Source: an uncultured Muribaculaceae bacterium (lineage in GTDB: Bacteria > Bacteroidota > Bacteroidia > Bacteroidales > Muribaculaceae). From it: 64,000 bases of DNA. Numbering within the stretch: the stretch's first letter is position 1; the number at the start of each line of letters is the position of its first letter. Shown one piece after another: positions 55,656 to 64,000 of the stretch. The notes beneath the pieces were generated by a model, which was not told where the DNA came from, searched no databases, and was given only the letters and a program-made list of their open reading frames with translations. The translations under genes and the position numbers were made by a program. The stretch spans positions 34,758 through 98,757 of the forward strand of contig CAJTMY010000005.1 in the NCBI GenBank assembly GCA_910577355.1, read 5' to 3'.

Positions 55656-56362
55656 TTCTGTATTCGGTTGGGCGTGAGTCCGTAGCGGTTTGTACCGTCG
55701 GATCCGCGCTTGAAGAACATCCATAGGAAATAGAAGGGTATCAGCATCCACCATCCGCTGTGCCCGAGGTCGTGACAGCGTTTTATTCCGGCTACTATTA
55801 TTATGTATATGTAGCAGAACATGACGCTGAAGAAGCATACTGCGGCCGTCTCCTCGTATCTGGGCATTTCTACCGACCACAGCAACATGGCGATGTAGTA
55901 CACGACGATGAACAGTAATGTGAACCCGTTTTCGGTGCGTGTGATGCGGCCATAGGGTGTAAAGAAATGCCTGAACATGGGCCGGTTTTTCATCGGCGGC
56001 TTCGGCGGAATGTAAACCTCGCGAGGATCTTCCGGGGCAGGTGCCGGTGTTAACACGGGTGCGGGCGCCGGAGATGCGCCTTTCCATGAAACCTTTTTGT
56101 TGGATGCGTCCCGGGTGTGATGATATGTATGTGCCGGGGCATTTCCGGATACAGAGGTGTGTGCCGGAGATGTCGCGGCAATCTGTGCGGGGTCGGTTCC
56201 GGCAGGACGGTCGAGAGCCTCTTTGAGGGCGCGGCGGGCGTCTGCATCGAGTTTGCCGGTTTTTACAAGTTCAAACAGAGAGACAGTGCCGGCGCGCACT
56301 TCTGCCGCAAGCTGTGCCGGCGCGAGAGCCGCCGGGTTGTCGAGTATGTCTTGTCTGGTCAT
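55652..56362 (-). CDS. DUF805 membrane protein with the repeated helical domain
   Basis: A 236-residue protein. The N-terminal 50 residues (APAQLAAEVRAGTVSLFELV, KTGKLDADARRALKEAL) look like the first domain of the neighbouring GTPase. Then a Pro/Ala-rich linker and a DUF805 membrane domain (about 118-232): FRHFFTPYGRITRTENGFTL, four helices, and the family's end AGIKRCHDLGHSGWWMLIPF plus FFKRGSDGTNRYG. It starts 2 bases after the stop of the gene before it and overlaps the GTPase gene by 4 bp. Probably anchors the GTPase to the membrane through the shared domain (inference). Confidence 0.82.
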   Translation of the reverse strand: MTRQDILDNPAALAPAQLAAEVRAGTVSLFELVKTGKLDADARRALKEALDRPAGTDPAQIAATSPAHTSVSGNAPAHTYHHTRDASNKKVSWKGASPAPAPVLTPAPAPEDPREVYIPPKPPMKNRPMFRHFFTPYGRITRTENGFTLLFIVVYYIAMLLWSVEMPRYEETAAVCFFSVMFCYIYIIIVAGIKRCHDLGHSGWWMLIPFYFLWMFFKRGSDGTNRYGLTPNRIQK

Positions 56363-56364
56363 TG

Positions 56365-57372
56365 TCAGAATGTCGTGAAGTTGTTGTCATCGTTTGTGTC
56401 GCCGGTTTCTGAGCCGTTTTTCAACCATCCGTCGTGTCTTCGGGCACCATGTATAAGCGAATATACGCTTTTGCCGTCGCGCCGTTGTATCATATATGGC
56501 AGCAATAGCATGATGTATAATACGAGGCATATTGCAATACCTGCGGGTGAAGGCCTTATGGAGCTGCATGACAGGCTTTTTTCAACTCGGGATATTCTGT
56601 CTATTGCCGATTGGGCCGATTCCGATCGGAATTCGGATATGATGCATTCGTTGGACATCCTGTCGGCCGAGAATTCGTTAAGTTGCTCATCCCATATCCT
56701 TATGGTGTGTCGTATCACATCTATGTTTCCGACGATGAACACATTCCATACCGATGCTCCCCGGCGAGCGTCGCGTATCCAGCCGTAAGCCGCATCTCTC
56801 AGTGTCTTGTAACGCTTGCCGAAAAGCTGTGTGCGCAATGTCAGCAGCATGTTTTCGCGTTGATACTGTTCCTCTCCCGCAGTGAAGCCCAGCTTTCCGT
56901 ATACATATGGATCGTTGCTGTGCATTGACTGTATGGAGTCGAGCCTCGATTCGTATTGTTCAATCCTGTCGTCGGCATAACTGTCATATTCGTTGAACAT
57001 CTCTCCGGCGTCGTTGAGCGCGGAATTGAATTCAGACAGAATATCGTGCTGCCGTGTCCGGATGTCCCAGAAATATTGGCAGAAAACCGTTGCGGCGGCG
57101 AATATAATGGGGGATGAGAATATCAGCAGCCTTTCCCATAGTATCTTACGTCGCATCTTTGTGCCCGAGGCCTTGAGTTGCTGCGCGCCTATAAATACAA
57201 GTATCAACATGAAATCCACCACGGCAAGGCCGACGGCGGCCGCGATGAAATTGCCTCCGGTATGATAGACGGCGCCCATAAATGTGAAGTAGCTGACAGC
57301 GATCATGGCTATGAAAGCTATGATGTGGCTCCATGAGAACCTCAGCCGGTTGTTCAAGCTTGTAATATTCAC
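56365..57372 (-). CDS. Membrane protein with large helical loop, first gene of the GTPase operon
   Basis: A 335-residue protein. Three membrane helices near the N-terminus (about 10-32, 38-60, 75-95), then about 170 residues of helical, charged sequence (EFNSALNDAGEMFNEYDSYA, IEQYESRLDSIQSMHSNDP) and a last membrane helix (PAGIAICLVLYIMLLLPYMI) with a short tail. Family not recognised. The open frame reaches 57450, but the -7 promoter box (57396-57403) lies in it, so a start at GTG 57372 (VNITSLNNRL) is preferred. It is the first gene of the operon. Confidence 0.65.
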   Translation of the reverse strand: MNITSLNNRLRFSWSHIIAFIAMIAVSYFTFMGAVYHTGGNFIAAAVGLAVVDFMLILVFIGAQQLKASGTKMRRKILWERLLIFSSPIIFAAATVFCQYFWDIRTRQHDILSEFNSALNDAGEMFNEYDSYADDRIEQYESRLDSIQSMHSNDPYVYGKLGFTAGEEQYQRENMLLTLRTQLFGKRYKTLRDAAYGWIRDARRGASVWNVFIVGNIDVIRHTIRIWDEQLNEFSADRMSNECIISEFRSESAQSAIDRISRVEKSLSCSSIRPSPAGIAICLVLYIMLLLPYMIQRRDGKSVYSLIHGARRHDGWLKNGSETGDTNDDNNFTTF

Positions 57373-57395
57373 GATGATTGGCAATGGATTCGATG

Positions 57396-57426
57396 CAAAG
57401 TTACGAATATTTTCCAAGTTATGAAA
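57396..57426 (-). promoter_or_regulatory. Promoter of the GTPase operon
   Basis: Minus strand: TTTC (57423-57426), 19 bases, TAACTTTG (57396-57403), about 24 bases before the GTG at 57372. It is divergent from porW. Confidence 0.7.
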
Positions 57427-57472
57427 ACACGGTTCGGTACAATAATTCATGTGTACAGGCGTTATTCATTAA

Positions 57473-60400
57473 ATGAATATACGCGTGCGTGGAACAAGAC
57501 TCGTATGGCTTGTATCGGTGGTGCTTCTTGTGCTGCCGGTATTGGTGTCGTGTTCGCCACGCAAGAACAATGCCGCCACGCGGCGCTATCAGGCGTTTAT
57601 CACCAAGTACAATATCTACTACAACGGCGACACCCACTACAAGGAGACCCTTCACGACATGGAGGAGAAGTATGAGGACGACTACTCGCAGCAGGTGTTC
57701 ATGCATCCCGTGGAAGCCAAGAGCAAGCCCGATGTTCCGCAGCCGTCGGGCAACTTCGACCGCTCGATAGAGAAGGGCCAGAAAGCCATACAGCTGCGGT
57801 CGATACGCAAGCGGCCCGCGCGCAAGGGCGGTAAGTCGACAGCCGAGCAGAAGGCCTGGCTGCGCCGCGAGGAGTATAATCCTTTCCTGCACAATGCCTG
57901 GATGATGATGGGGCGCGGTCAATATTTCAACGGCGATTTTCTCGGTGCGGCGTCCACATTTTTCTATGTATCGAAGCACTTCACGTGGCTGCCGGCCACT
58001 GTGACCGAGGCCGAGCTGTGGCAGGCGCGGTCGTATGTGTCGCTCGACTGGCTGTTCGAGGCCGAGATAATCCTTGAACGTATAAAGCCCGGGCAGCTCA
58101 CCAATTCCACACTTACCGGGCTTTACAACTTTGTGAAAGCCGACTGGCTGATACATTCCGGCAAGCTTCAGGAATCCATACCGTATCTGCAACTTGCCAT
58201 AAAGAGCGCGTCGGGGCCGCAGAAAACACGTCTCCGTTTTCTTCTCGGGCAGATTTACAGCCGCCTCGGCGACAAGGAGGCCGCCTACAAGGCCTTTGAA
58301 GCAGCCGGCAGCTCGTCATCGGCGTCGTATCGCACCAAGTTCAATGCCCGCATCAAGCAGAGCGAGGTGTATACCGGCTCCGATATCGAGCCCGAGGTGA
58401 AGGCTCTGCGCCGCATGACACGCTACGACCGCAACAAGGAATATCTCGATCAGGTATATTATGCGATAGGCAATCTGTATCTGTCGCGCGGCGACACGGC
58501 AAAGGCCATAGCGAATTATGAGCTTGCGGCCGAGAAGTCGACACGCAACGGCATAGACAAGGCCATAAGCCAGGTGACCCTCGGCGGCCTTTATTTCGCC
58601 CAACACAGATATGATAAGGCTCAGCCGTGCTATGCCGAGGCCGTGCCGCTGCTGCCCAAAGATTATCCCGATTATACCGCGATAAAGCGCCGCAGCGACG
58701 TGCTTGACGAACTGGCCGTGTACTCGCAGAACGTGACCCTGCAGGACTCCTTGCTGCGCCTCGCCGCAATGACGCCTGAGCAACGCCTCGAGGTGGTTAA
58801 CAAGATAATAGAAGAGCTGAAAAAGAAAGAGAAGGAGGAAGCCGAGGCAGCCCGCCGCGACGAGTTCATGGCCAACCAGTCGTCGCAGGGCAATCAGCTT
58901 CAGGACAATAATACCAACTCGTTCAATATCAACACCGACAACTCGTGGTATTTCTACAACACAGCCACCCGCAACGCCGGCAAGACCGAATTCCAGCGCC
59001 GATGGGGCGCCCGTAAGCTTGAGGACAACTGGCGTCGCCGCAACAAGAGCCAGTTCAACGCCGACGAATGGACCGGTGCCGCTGATACCGAAGACGAAGA
59101 AATGAACGACAACACGGCTGCCGCCGACTCTGTGGCCGAGCCCGACGAGAAGGAAGTGGAGCGCGCCGCTGATCCGCATTATCCGGAATATTATCTTGCC
59201 CAGATCCCCGAGACTCCCGAGCAGAAAGCCACGGCCAACGAGATAATACAGGAAGGCCTCTACAACATGGGTGTGATACTGAAGGACAAGCTTGAAGACT
59301 ACGGTGCCGCCCGGAGCGAGTTCGACCGTCTGCTCAAGGATTATCCCGATAATGTGTACCGTCTCGATGTGTATTACAATCTTTATCTGATGTATGCCCG
59401 TCTCGGCGATATGGCTTCGGCCAACCGGTACCGCGACCTGATTCTTGCCGATTTTCCGGACTCGCCATATGGGAATGCCCTGCGCGATCCGGATTATCTC
59501 GAGAACCTGCGGCAGATGGACACACGGCAGCAGCAACTCTTCGATGCCACATATCAGGCCTATCTCGACAACCGCAACGACCGGGTGCATGCCGCATACG
59601 AGGAAATGAAGGAGAAATATCCCCTGAGCAAGATCATGCCAAAATTCATGTTCCTGCATGCTCTGGCATACGTTACCGAGAAGAAGCCAGCGGAATTCAA
59701 CGCCACGCTGCGCGAACTGCTCGAGCGCTATCCCGACACAGATATAACACCCATAGCCTCGGCGTGGCTCAAAGGTATGGCTCAGGGACGCGAGCTGCAG
59801 GCCGGCTCGGGCGAGAACATGCGCGGCATGATATGGGACATGCGCCTCGGCAACGACTCCACGGCTGTGGCTGACGGTGCCGCGGCATTCGAACTGAAGC
59901 CCGACGACCGGCAGTTGCTCGTGATGACATTTGCCATCGACGAGGTGTCGAGCAACGCTTTGCTGTATGAGATTGCCAGGCATAACTTCAAGTCGTTTGT
60001 AGTAAAAGATTTTGATCTCGAGCAGCTCAACTTCGGACGTCTCGGCATGATAGTGATACGCGACTTCGCCTCGCTCGCCGAGCTTGAGCACTACCGCAAG
60101 GTAATGGCCGCTTCCACCGATTTACGCCTCCCGCAGGGCGTGCGTCCCGTGGTGATAAGCGACGACAACTTCAAGCTTCTGATCAACGAAGGACGGTCGT
60201 TTGACGAATATTTCCGCTTCCTGCAAGAGCAGAGTGCCGAGCAGGCCGAGAGTTGGGCCGGCCCGGCTCCCGAACCGCCGGCTGTCGAGGAGAACCCGAT
60301 AGAATCCGAGTCCGCCCAGGAGGCATCTGAGGAGCCGGCGATGGAGACCGAAGCCGAAATAATAGAGGAATCCGTACCCGTGACGGAGCCTCAGCCTGTT

Positions 60401-60580
60401 CAGACTCCGGCGTCCGAACCCGCCGAACCTGCTCCGACGCAGCCGACTCCGGCACCGCAGGCACCGGCCACAGCACCCGTCCCCGCGCCGCAACCGCCGG
60501 TAATAGTGCCAATTCCGCAACCCTCGACGATGCCGTCGTACGACCCCGGCAGTGAGGGCGATGATCCCTTATTTGAATAA
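57473..60580 (+). CDS. porW: Type IX secretion system lipoprotein PorW/SprE
   Basis: PorW (SprE) is a periplasmic TPR lipoprotein needed for type IX secretion and, in gliding species, motility. The 1035-residue protein has a lipoprotein signal (LVSVVLLVLPVLVSCSPRKN), a YYNGDTHYKETL start, and many TPR units (AWMMMGRGQYFNGDFLGAAS, LYNFVKADWLIHSGKLQESI, YYAIGNLYLSRGDTAKAIAN) up to about residue 850. The last 120 residues are Pro/Ala/Glu-rich and low complexity. The gene lies 12 bp before porX, and both belong to the same operon. Nothing suggests breakage. Confidence 0.9.
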   Translation: MNIRVRGTRLVWLVSVVLLVLPVLVSCSPRKNNAATRRYQAFITKYNIYYNGDTHYKETLHDMEEKYEDDYSQQVFMHPVEAKSKPDVPQPSGNFDRSIEKGQKAIQLRSIRKRPARKGGKSTAEQKAWLRREEYNPFLHNAWMMMGRGQYFNGDFLGAASTFFYVSKHFTWLPATVTEAELWQARSYVSLDWLFEAEIILERIKPGQLTNSTLTGLYNFVKADWLIHSGKLQESIPYLQLAIKSASGPQKTRLRFLLGQIYSRLGDKEAAYKAFEAAGSSSSASYRTKFNARIKQSEVYTGSDIEPEVKALRRMTRYDRNKEYLDQVYYAIGNLYLSRGDTAKAIANYELAAEKSTRNGIDKAISQVTLGGLYFAQHRYDKAQPCYAEAVPLLPKDYPDYTAIKRRSDVLDELAVYSQNVTLQDSLLRLAAMTPEQRLEVVNKIIEELKKKEKEEAEAARRDEFMANQSSQGNQLQDNNTNSFNINTDNSWYFYNTATRNAGKTEFQRRWGARKLEDNWRRRNKSQFNADEWTGAADTEDEEMNDNTAAADSVAEPDEKEVERAADPHYPEYYLAQIPETPEQKATANEIIQEGLYNMGVILKDKLEDYGAARSEFDRLLKDYPDNVYRLDVYYNLYLMYARLGDMASANRYRDLILADFPDSPYGNALRDPDYLENLRQMDTRQQQLFDATYQAYLDNRNDRVHAAYEEMKEKYPLSKIMPKFMFLHALAYVTEKKPAEFNATLRELLERYPDTDITPIASAWLKGMAQGRELQAGSGENMRGMIWDMRLGNDSTAVADGAAAFELKPDDRQLLVMTFAIDEVSSNALLYEIARHNFKSFVVKDFDLEQLNFGRLGMIVIRDFASLAELEHYRKVMAASTDLRLPQGVRPVVISDDNFKLLINEGRSFDEYFRFLQEQSAEQAESWAGPAPEPPAVEENPIESESAQEASEEPAMETEAEIIEESVPVTEPQPVQTPASEPAEPAPTQPTPAPQAPATAPVPAPQPPVIVPIPQPSTMPSYDPGSEGDDPLFE

Positions 60581-60592
60581 TTAGATAGACTT

Positions 60593-62146
60593 ATGAGCAA
60601 TCCGCATATACTTTGGGCCGACGACGAGATAGATCTTCTCAAGCCTCACCTTATGTTTCTGCGTTCGCGCGGCTATGATGTGACCACGGCCACCGACGGC
60701 CACGACGTGCTCGAGCTTATCGAGCAACAGCCATTCGACCTTATAATCCTTGACGAGAACATGCCCGGCCTTACGGGGCTCGAGACCCTGTCGCGCATAA
60801 AGCTGCGTATGCCGCACACCCCTGTGGTTATGATAACCAAGAGCGAGGAGGAGAATATAATGAATCAGGCCATAGGCCAGAAGATAGCCGACTATCTGAT
60901 AAAGCCGGTGAATCCAAATCAGATACTGATAGCCCTGAAGCGGTTGCTGCACTCCGACCGCCTCGTGTCGGAACAGGCCTCGCGCGACTATCGCGAGGAT
61001 TTCATGCAGATATCTTCGCTCATCAACACTGCCTCGACTATCGACGACTGGTATGCTCTCTACGACAAGCTTGTGTACCGCGAACTTGAGCTTGCCGATA
61101 CCGAGACAAACATGGACGAGATGCTCGCCCTGCAGAAGGACGAGGCAAACATGGAATTCGGCAAATGGATACGCCGTAACTACGAGAGATGGATGCCCGA
61201 GCCGGCTGCCGGCAGCGGCGCGCCACTGATGAGTCCGCGTATATTCCCCGACCGTGTGTTTCCGCTTCTCGACAAGGGCGAGAAAGTATTTTTCATACTT
61301 ATCGACAATTTCCGCCTCGACCAGTGGCGCTCGATACGTCCGATGCTCGCCGACCAGTTTGTTATCGACGAGGAGATATATACATCGATACTTCCCACGG
61401 CCACGCAGTATGCGCGCAATGCCATTTTCTCGGGGCTGATGCCCCGGCAGATCGAGAAAATGTTTCCCGACCTGTGGGTGGACGAGGATTCGGAGGAAGG
61501 AAAGAATATAAACGAATCGCCGTTGATAGCCACACAGATAGAGCGCTTCCGCCGCAAGTACCGTTTCTCGTACCACAAGATCAACGACTCGGCGGCAGGC
61601 GAGAAACTGCTGCGTGATTTCAACTCACTGATGATCAACGATCTAAATGTGATAGTGCTCAACTTCGTCGATATGCTGTCGCATGCGCGTACCGAGTCGC
61701 GGATGATACGCGAGCTGGCATCGACCAATGCAGCCTATCGCTCGCTCACCGAGTCGTGGTTCCGGCACTCGTCGGCCATCGAGCTATTCCGCCGAATAGC
61801 CTCGACCGGCGCGAAGATAATCCTCACCACCGACCACGGCACCATACGTGTGGACAATCCGGTAAAGGTAGTGGGAGACAAGAATACCAATACCAATCTG
61901 AGGTACAAGGTTGGCAAGAATCTTGCCTACAATTCGCGTCAGGTATACGAGATAAAGCGCCCCGATGCGTTCGGCCTGCCGGCTCCCAATGTGTCGTCGG
62001 CCTATATCTTCGCTCTCGGGCGCGACTTTTTCGCATATCCCAACAATTATAACTATTACGTACAATACTACACCGGCACTTTCCAGCACGGCGGCATCTC
62101 GATGGAGGAGATGCTCGTGCCGCTGATAATGCTGTCGGCTAAATAA
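60593..62146 (+). CDS. porX: PorX: type IX response regulator with PglZ/alkaline-phosphatase-like domain
   Basis: PorX is the response regulator that controls type IX secretion in Porphyromonas and relatives. The 517-residue protein has a receiver domain (1-120, ILWADDEIDLLKPHLMFLRS; phosphate acceptor in LIILDENMPGL; TKSEEE; YLIKPVNPNQ) and, after a helical linker, a PglZ-type domain with an alkaline-phosphatase core: FILIDNFRLDQWRSI, SILPTATQYARNAIFSGLMP and ILTTDHGTIRVDNP, which carry the metal-binding Asp, Thr and His. It follows porW by 12 bp and precedes tsaE by 8 bp. Confidence 0.92.
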   Translation: MSNPHILWADDEIDLLKPHLMFLRSRGYDVTTATDGHDVLELIEQQPFDLIILDENMPGLTGLETLSRIKLRMPHTPVVMITKSEEENIMNQAIGQKIADYLIKPVNPNQILIALKRLLHSDRLVSEQASRDYREDFMQISSLINTASTIDDWYALYDKLVYRELELADTETNMDEMLALQKDEANMEFGKWIRRNYERWMPEPAAGSGAPLMSPRIFPDRVFPLLDKGEKVFFILIDNFRLDQWRSIRPMLADQFVIDEEIYTSILPTATQYARNAIFSGLMPRQIEKMFPDLWVDEDSEEGKNINESPLIATQIERFRRKYRFSYHKINDSAAGEKLLRDFNSLMINDLNVIVLNFVDMLSHARTESRMIRELASTNAAYRSLTESWFRHSSAIELFRRIASTGAKIILTTDHGTIRVDNPVKVVGDKNTNTNLRYKVGKNLAYNSRQVYEIKRPDAFGLPAPNVSSAYIFALGRDFFAYPNNYNYYVQYYTGTFQHGGISMEEMLVPLIMLSAK

Positions 62147-62154
62147 AGACATAA

Positions 62155-62589
62155 ATGATACATAATATACATGTAGCCAATATTGATGCGCTGCCCGAGG
62201 CAGCCCGCGAGTTCGTGTCGCTCATGGGCGACGAGACAGTGTATACTTTCACGGGCGAGATGGGCGCCGGCAAGACCACATTCATAGCCGCGCTTGCAGC
62301 GGCTCTCGGCGTCGACCCCGAGGAGGCAAATTCGCCGTCGTTTGCCATAGCCAACGAGTACCGCTCGGCCACCACCGCCGAACTGATCTACCACTTCGAT
62401 CTCTACCGTCTCGAATCTCTTGAGGAGGCTCTTGAGATAGGTTTCGAGGATTACCTCGACTGCGGGGCGCTGTGCCTTGTTGAGTGGCCTGCCGTGGTAG
62501 AGGATATACTGCCCGACGACACCGTGGCCGTGGAGATAAAAGTGAATGACGACCTGTCGCGCGACATCACAGTCAATATCCCCGACTGA
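62155..62589 (+). CDS. tsaE: TsaE: ATPase of tRNA threonylcarbamoylation
   Basis: TsaE is the P-loop ATPase that turns over the TsaD-TsaB complex in t6A37 synthesis. The 144-residue protein has the P-loop TGEMGAGKTTFIAALAAAL, the NSPSFAIANEYRS stretch, HFDLYRLESLEEALEIGFED and the LCLVEWPAVVEDILP end. It lies 8 bp after porX and shares one base with birA (TGATGG). The partner tsaD is at 41768. Clear family member. Confidence 0.95.
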   Translation: MIHNIHVANIDALPEAAREFVSLMGDETVYTFTGEMGAGKTTFIAALAAALGVDPEEANSPSFAIANEYRSATTAELIYHFDLYRLESLEEALEIGFEDYLDCGALCLVEWPAVVEDILPDDTVAVEIKVNDDLSRDITVNIPD

Positions 62590-63317
62590 TGGATGTAACG
62601 CATCTCGACTCACTGCCGTCGACCAACACGTACATGCGCGAGCACGCCGCCGAATTTGACCACGGCGATGTGCTCGCCGTGCGCGAGCAGACAGCCGGAC
62701 GCGGACAGCGTGGCAACACGTGGGAGGCTGAGCCGGGTCGTAACCTCACCTTCTCGATGATGCTGCGGCCCCGCGCCATACGGCCTGCCGATGCATTCCT
62801 GTTGTCGATGCTCACGGCGTTGTCGATCGCCGATACCGTGACAGCTCTCACCGGCACGGAAATACGGGTTAAGTGGCCCAACGACATATATGCCGGAGAC
62901 TGCAAGATCGCCGGCATATTGATAGAAAACAGTTTCGCGGGGAGTGCCTACGACCGTGCCATACTCGGAGTGGGGCTGAATGTGAACCAGACCCGCTTTG
63001 TGAGCGACGCGCCCAATCCTGTATCGATGGCGCGGATCGTCGGCCGGGAGTTTGGCCTTGATGAAGTGCTCGCGCGCGTTACCGCCGGTATTGTCGCGGC
63101 AGTAGACGAGTTTGTGCCTGCGACAGGGGGCGATACGCTTGTGGAGCGCTACAATCGGCTCCTGTGGCGCGGCGAGGGATCACATCCTTGGCACGACAAC
63201 ATCACGGACGAGGACTTCATGGCCGCGATTGTCCGTGTGGAACGGTCGGGGCATCTTGTCCTCGCCTGCGAGCCTGAGCGGCGATATGCATTCAAGGAAG
63301 TGGCCGCCGTGCTGTAA
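62589..63317 (+). CDS. birA: Biotin--[acetyl-CoA-carboxylase] ligase
   Basis: It joins biotin to the carrier domain of biotin-dependent carboxylases via biotinyl-AMP. The 242-residue enzyme is the catalytic type without the N-terminal helix-turn-helix repressor domain of E. coli BirA. Motifs: LDSLPSTNTYMREHA, the biotin loop EQTAGRGQRGNTW, RVKWPNDIYAGDCKIAGIL and a C-terminal SH3-like part (AIVRVERSGHLVLACEPE). The gene follows tsaE with a 1-base overlap and ends the plus-strand operon. Confidence 0.94.
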   Translation: MDVTHLDSLPSTNTYMREHAAEFDHGDVLAVREQTAGRGQRGNTWEAEPGRNLTFSMMLRPRAIRPADAFLLSMLTALSIADTVTALTGTEIRVKWPNDIYAGDCKIAGILIENSFAGSAYDRAILGVGLNVNQTRFVSDAPNPVSMARIVGREFGLDEVLARVTAGIVAAVDEFVPATGGDTLVERYNRLLWRGEGSHPWHDNITDEDFMAAIVRVERSGHLVLACEPERRYAFKEVAAVL

Positions 63318-63369
63318 AGGCGGCCGCACGAGCCGTGCGTCCCTACTTCAATTTGTTGTTAAGCAATTT

Positions 63370-63534
63370 TTAGTCTTCGACGGGGCTGAACTCGTCCTTG
63401 CCTACGCCGCAAAGCGGGCATACCCAGTCGTCGGGGATGTCCTCGAAGGCGGTTCCTGGAGCGATTCCTCCGTCGGGATCTCCTATGGCCGGGTCGTATA
63501 TCCAGCCGCATACGTCACATACATACTTTTTCAT
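63370..63534 (-). CDS. Rubredoxin
   Basis: A 54-residue rubredoxin, an iron protein with one Fe bound by four cysteines that carries single electrons, often in oxygen or peroxide reduction. The protein reads [20 protein letters not shown], then [19 protein letters not shown] and [14 protein letters not shown]. The two CxxCG motifs are complete. It lies 8 bases downstream of a DUF488 gene on the same strand and converges on birA. A short gene easily missed in an ORF scan. Confidence 0.95.
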   Translation of the reverse strand: MKKYVCDVCGWIYDPAIGDPDGGIAPGTAFEDIPDDWVCPLCGVGKDEFSPVED

Positions 63535-63542
63535 AATTCAGA

Positions 63543-63899
63543 TTATTTTTTAGCGGTTAGAAGGTCATATATCACTACTGCGTTGTTGTGCAGCTCGTCG
63601 TGCGAGGAGTAGAGGAGTGTCACTGCGGGTTTTGTGGCGAGCAGGCTGCAAAGGGCGTCGAACGACGTATTGGCTTTCAGCTCCTGCCGGTAGCGGCTCT
63701 CGAATTCCTCCCATCGGCCGGCGGGGTCGGCGTGAAACCATTCGCGCAGTTCGGCGGACGGTGCGATATCCTTGTCCCACAAATCATAATGGAACGTCTC
63801 GTGCGAGAGTCCTCTCGGCCACAGGCGGTCGATATATACGCGGAAGCCGTCGTCGGGCGACGCGGGTTGGTAAGCTCTTTTCAGTCGGTATTGTGTCAT
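63543..63899 (-). CDS. DUF488-family protein
   Basis: A 118-residue protein of the DUF488 family (function unsettled). Typical motifs: FRVYIDRLWPRGLSHETFHY, LWDKDIAPSAELREWFHADP, and PAVTLLYSSHDELHNNAVVI. The ATG at 63899 (MTQYRLKRAYQPASP) is chosen since family members start here; the frame extends to 63947 without need. It precedes the rubredoxin gene by 8 bases. The 100 bases upstream to the window edge hold no clear feature. Confidence 0.88.
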   Translation of the reverse strand: MTQYRLKRAYQPASPDDGFRVYIDRLWPRGLSHETFHYDLWDKDIAPSAELREWFHADPAGRWEEFESRYRQELKANTSFDALCSLLATKPAVTLLYSSHDELHNNAVVIYDLLTAKK

Positions 63900-64000
63900 G
63901 ACAGAACAACATCCGGCGTGACCGTTTTGTTTACCGGTGCGTAACATAACGTGAGTTCGATAAAAATAATCAAAAGAGAGTCAACTGATTATCATAAACT

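Noticed and set aside
55656..56087. Extended start of the GTPase
   Set aside because: The upstream part overlaps the DUF805 gene in another frame and is Arg/His-rich; the ATG at 55655 gives the 4-bp overlap typical of this operon.
58316..60091. Long open frame (591 codons) on the minus strand across porW
   Set aside because: It covers a real TPR gene on the other strand; no signal or family motif is present.

Overview
The window looks like a chromosome segment of a gut-type Bacteroidales bacterium, most likely Muribaculaceae-like (inference from gene content and fairly high GC). Supporting evidence: a SusC/SusD pair, TonB-dependent receptor with DUF4249 partner, type IX secretion components PorW and PorX, an 11-subunit type complex I with fused NuoCD and no NuoEFG, and several promoters of the Bacteroidetes form TTTG-N19/20-TAnnTTTG. 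No tRNA, rRNA, CRISPR array, transposase or phage gene was recognised.

Layout. 1-2125 (minus): the chaperone pair grpE-dnaJ (dnaJ cut by the window edge) and ispE. 2444-19785 (plus): one long energy block, nuoA-B-CD-H, then a complete F-type ATP synthase set atpD-C-B-E-F-H-A-G, then nuoI-J-K-L-M-N, closed by a strong terminator. 19888-22484 (plus): an EamA-type transporter and a secreted leucine-rich-repeat protein with a C8 tract in its start region. 22539-29999 (minus): a 1301-residue secreted SGNH-esterase-like multidomain protein, a membrane-spanning DUF6377-type regulator, a pyridoxamine-oxidase-like flavoprotein with an SMR transporter, a VOC protein, and a small lipoprotein that ends the next operon. 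29592-35025 (minus): an ECF sigma factor, outer-membrane barrel, short FecR-like anti-sigma, STN-type TonB receptor, DUF4249 lipoprotein and small lipoprotein, i.e. a trans-envelope signalling and uptake operon. 35083-43299 (minus): a mixed operon of outer-membrane barrel, tsaD, cinA, nfnA, nfnB and a tricorn-type S41 protease. 43655-50124 (plus): SusC, SusD, terminator, manA. 50332-51894 (minus): a secreted protein of unknown function. 51998-57372 (minus): a tightly overlapping four-to-five-gene operon built around an unusual P-loop GTPase with membrane partners. 57473-63317 (plus): porW, porX, tsaE, birA. 63370-63899 (minus): rubredoxin and a DUF488 protein.

How the parts fit: complex I and ATP synthase are encoded together, so proton pumping and ATP synthesis may be co-expressed; Nfn (nfnAB) could exchange electrons between NAD(P)H and ferredoxin, a possible donor for a complex I that lacks its NADH module. 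PorW/PorX belong to the type IX secretion machinery, and three secreted proteins in the window end in C-terminal segments that resemble type IX sorting domains. The most unusual locus is the GTPase operon at 51998-57372: its genes overlap by 4 bp, it has its own promoter, the GTPase carries GIPASGKT, DLAGE and TKVD motifs, and a short repeated helical motif is shared between the GTPase and the DUF805-type membrane protein next to it. I cannot assign a function; it resembles in outline the GTPase-centred membrane or conflict systems predicted in bacteria.
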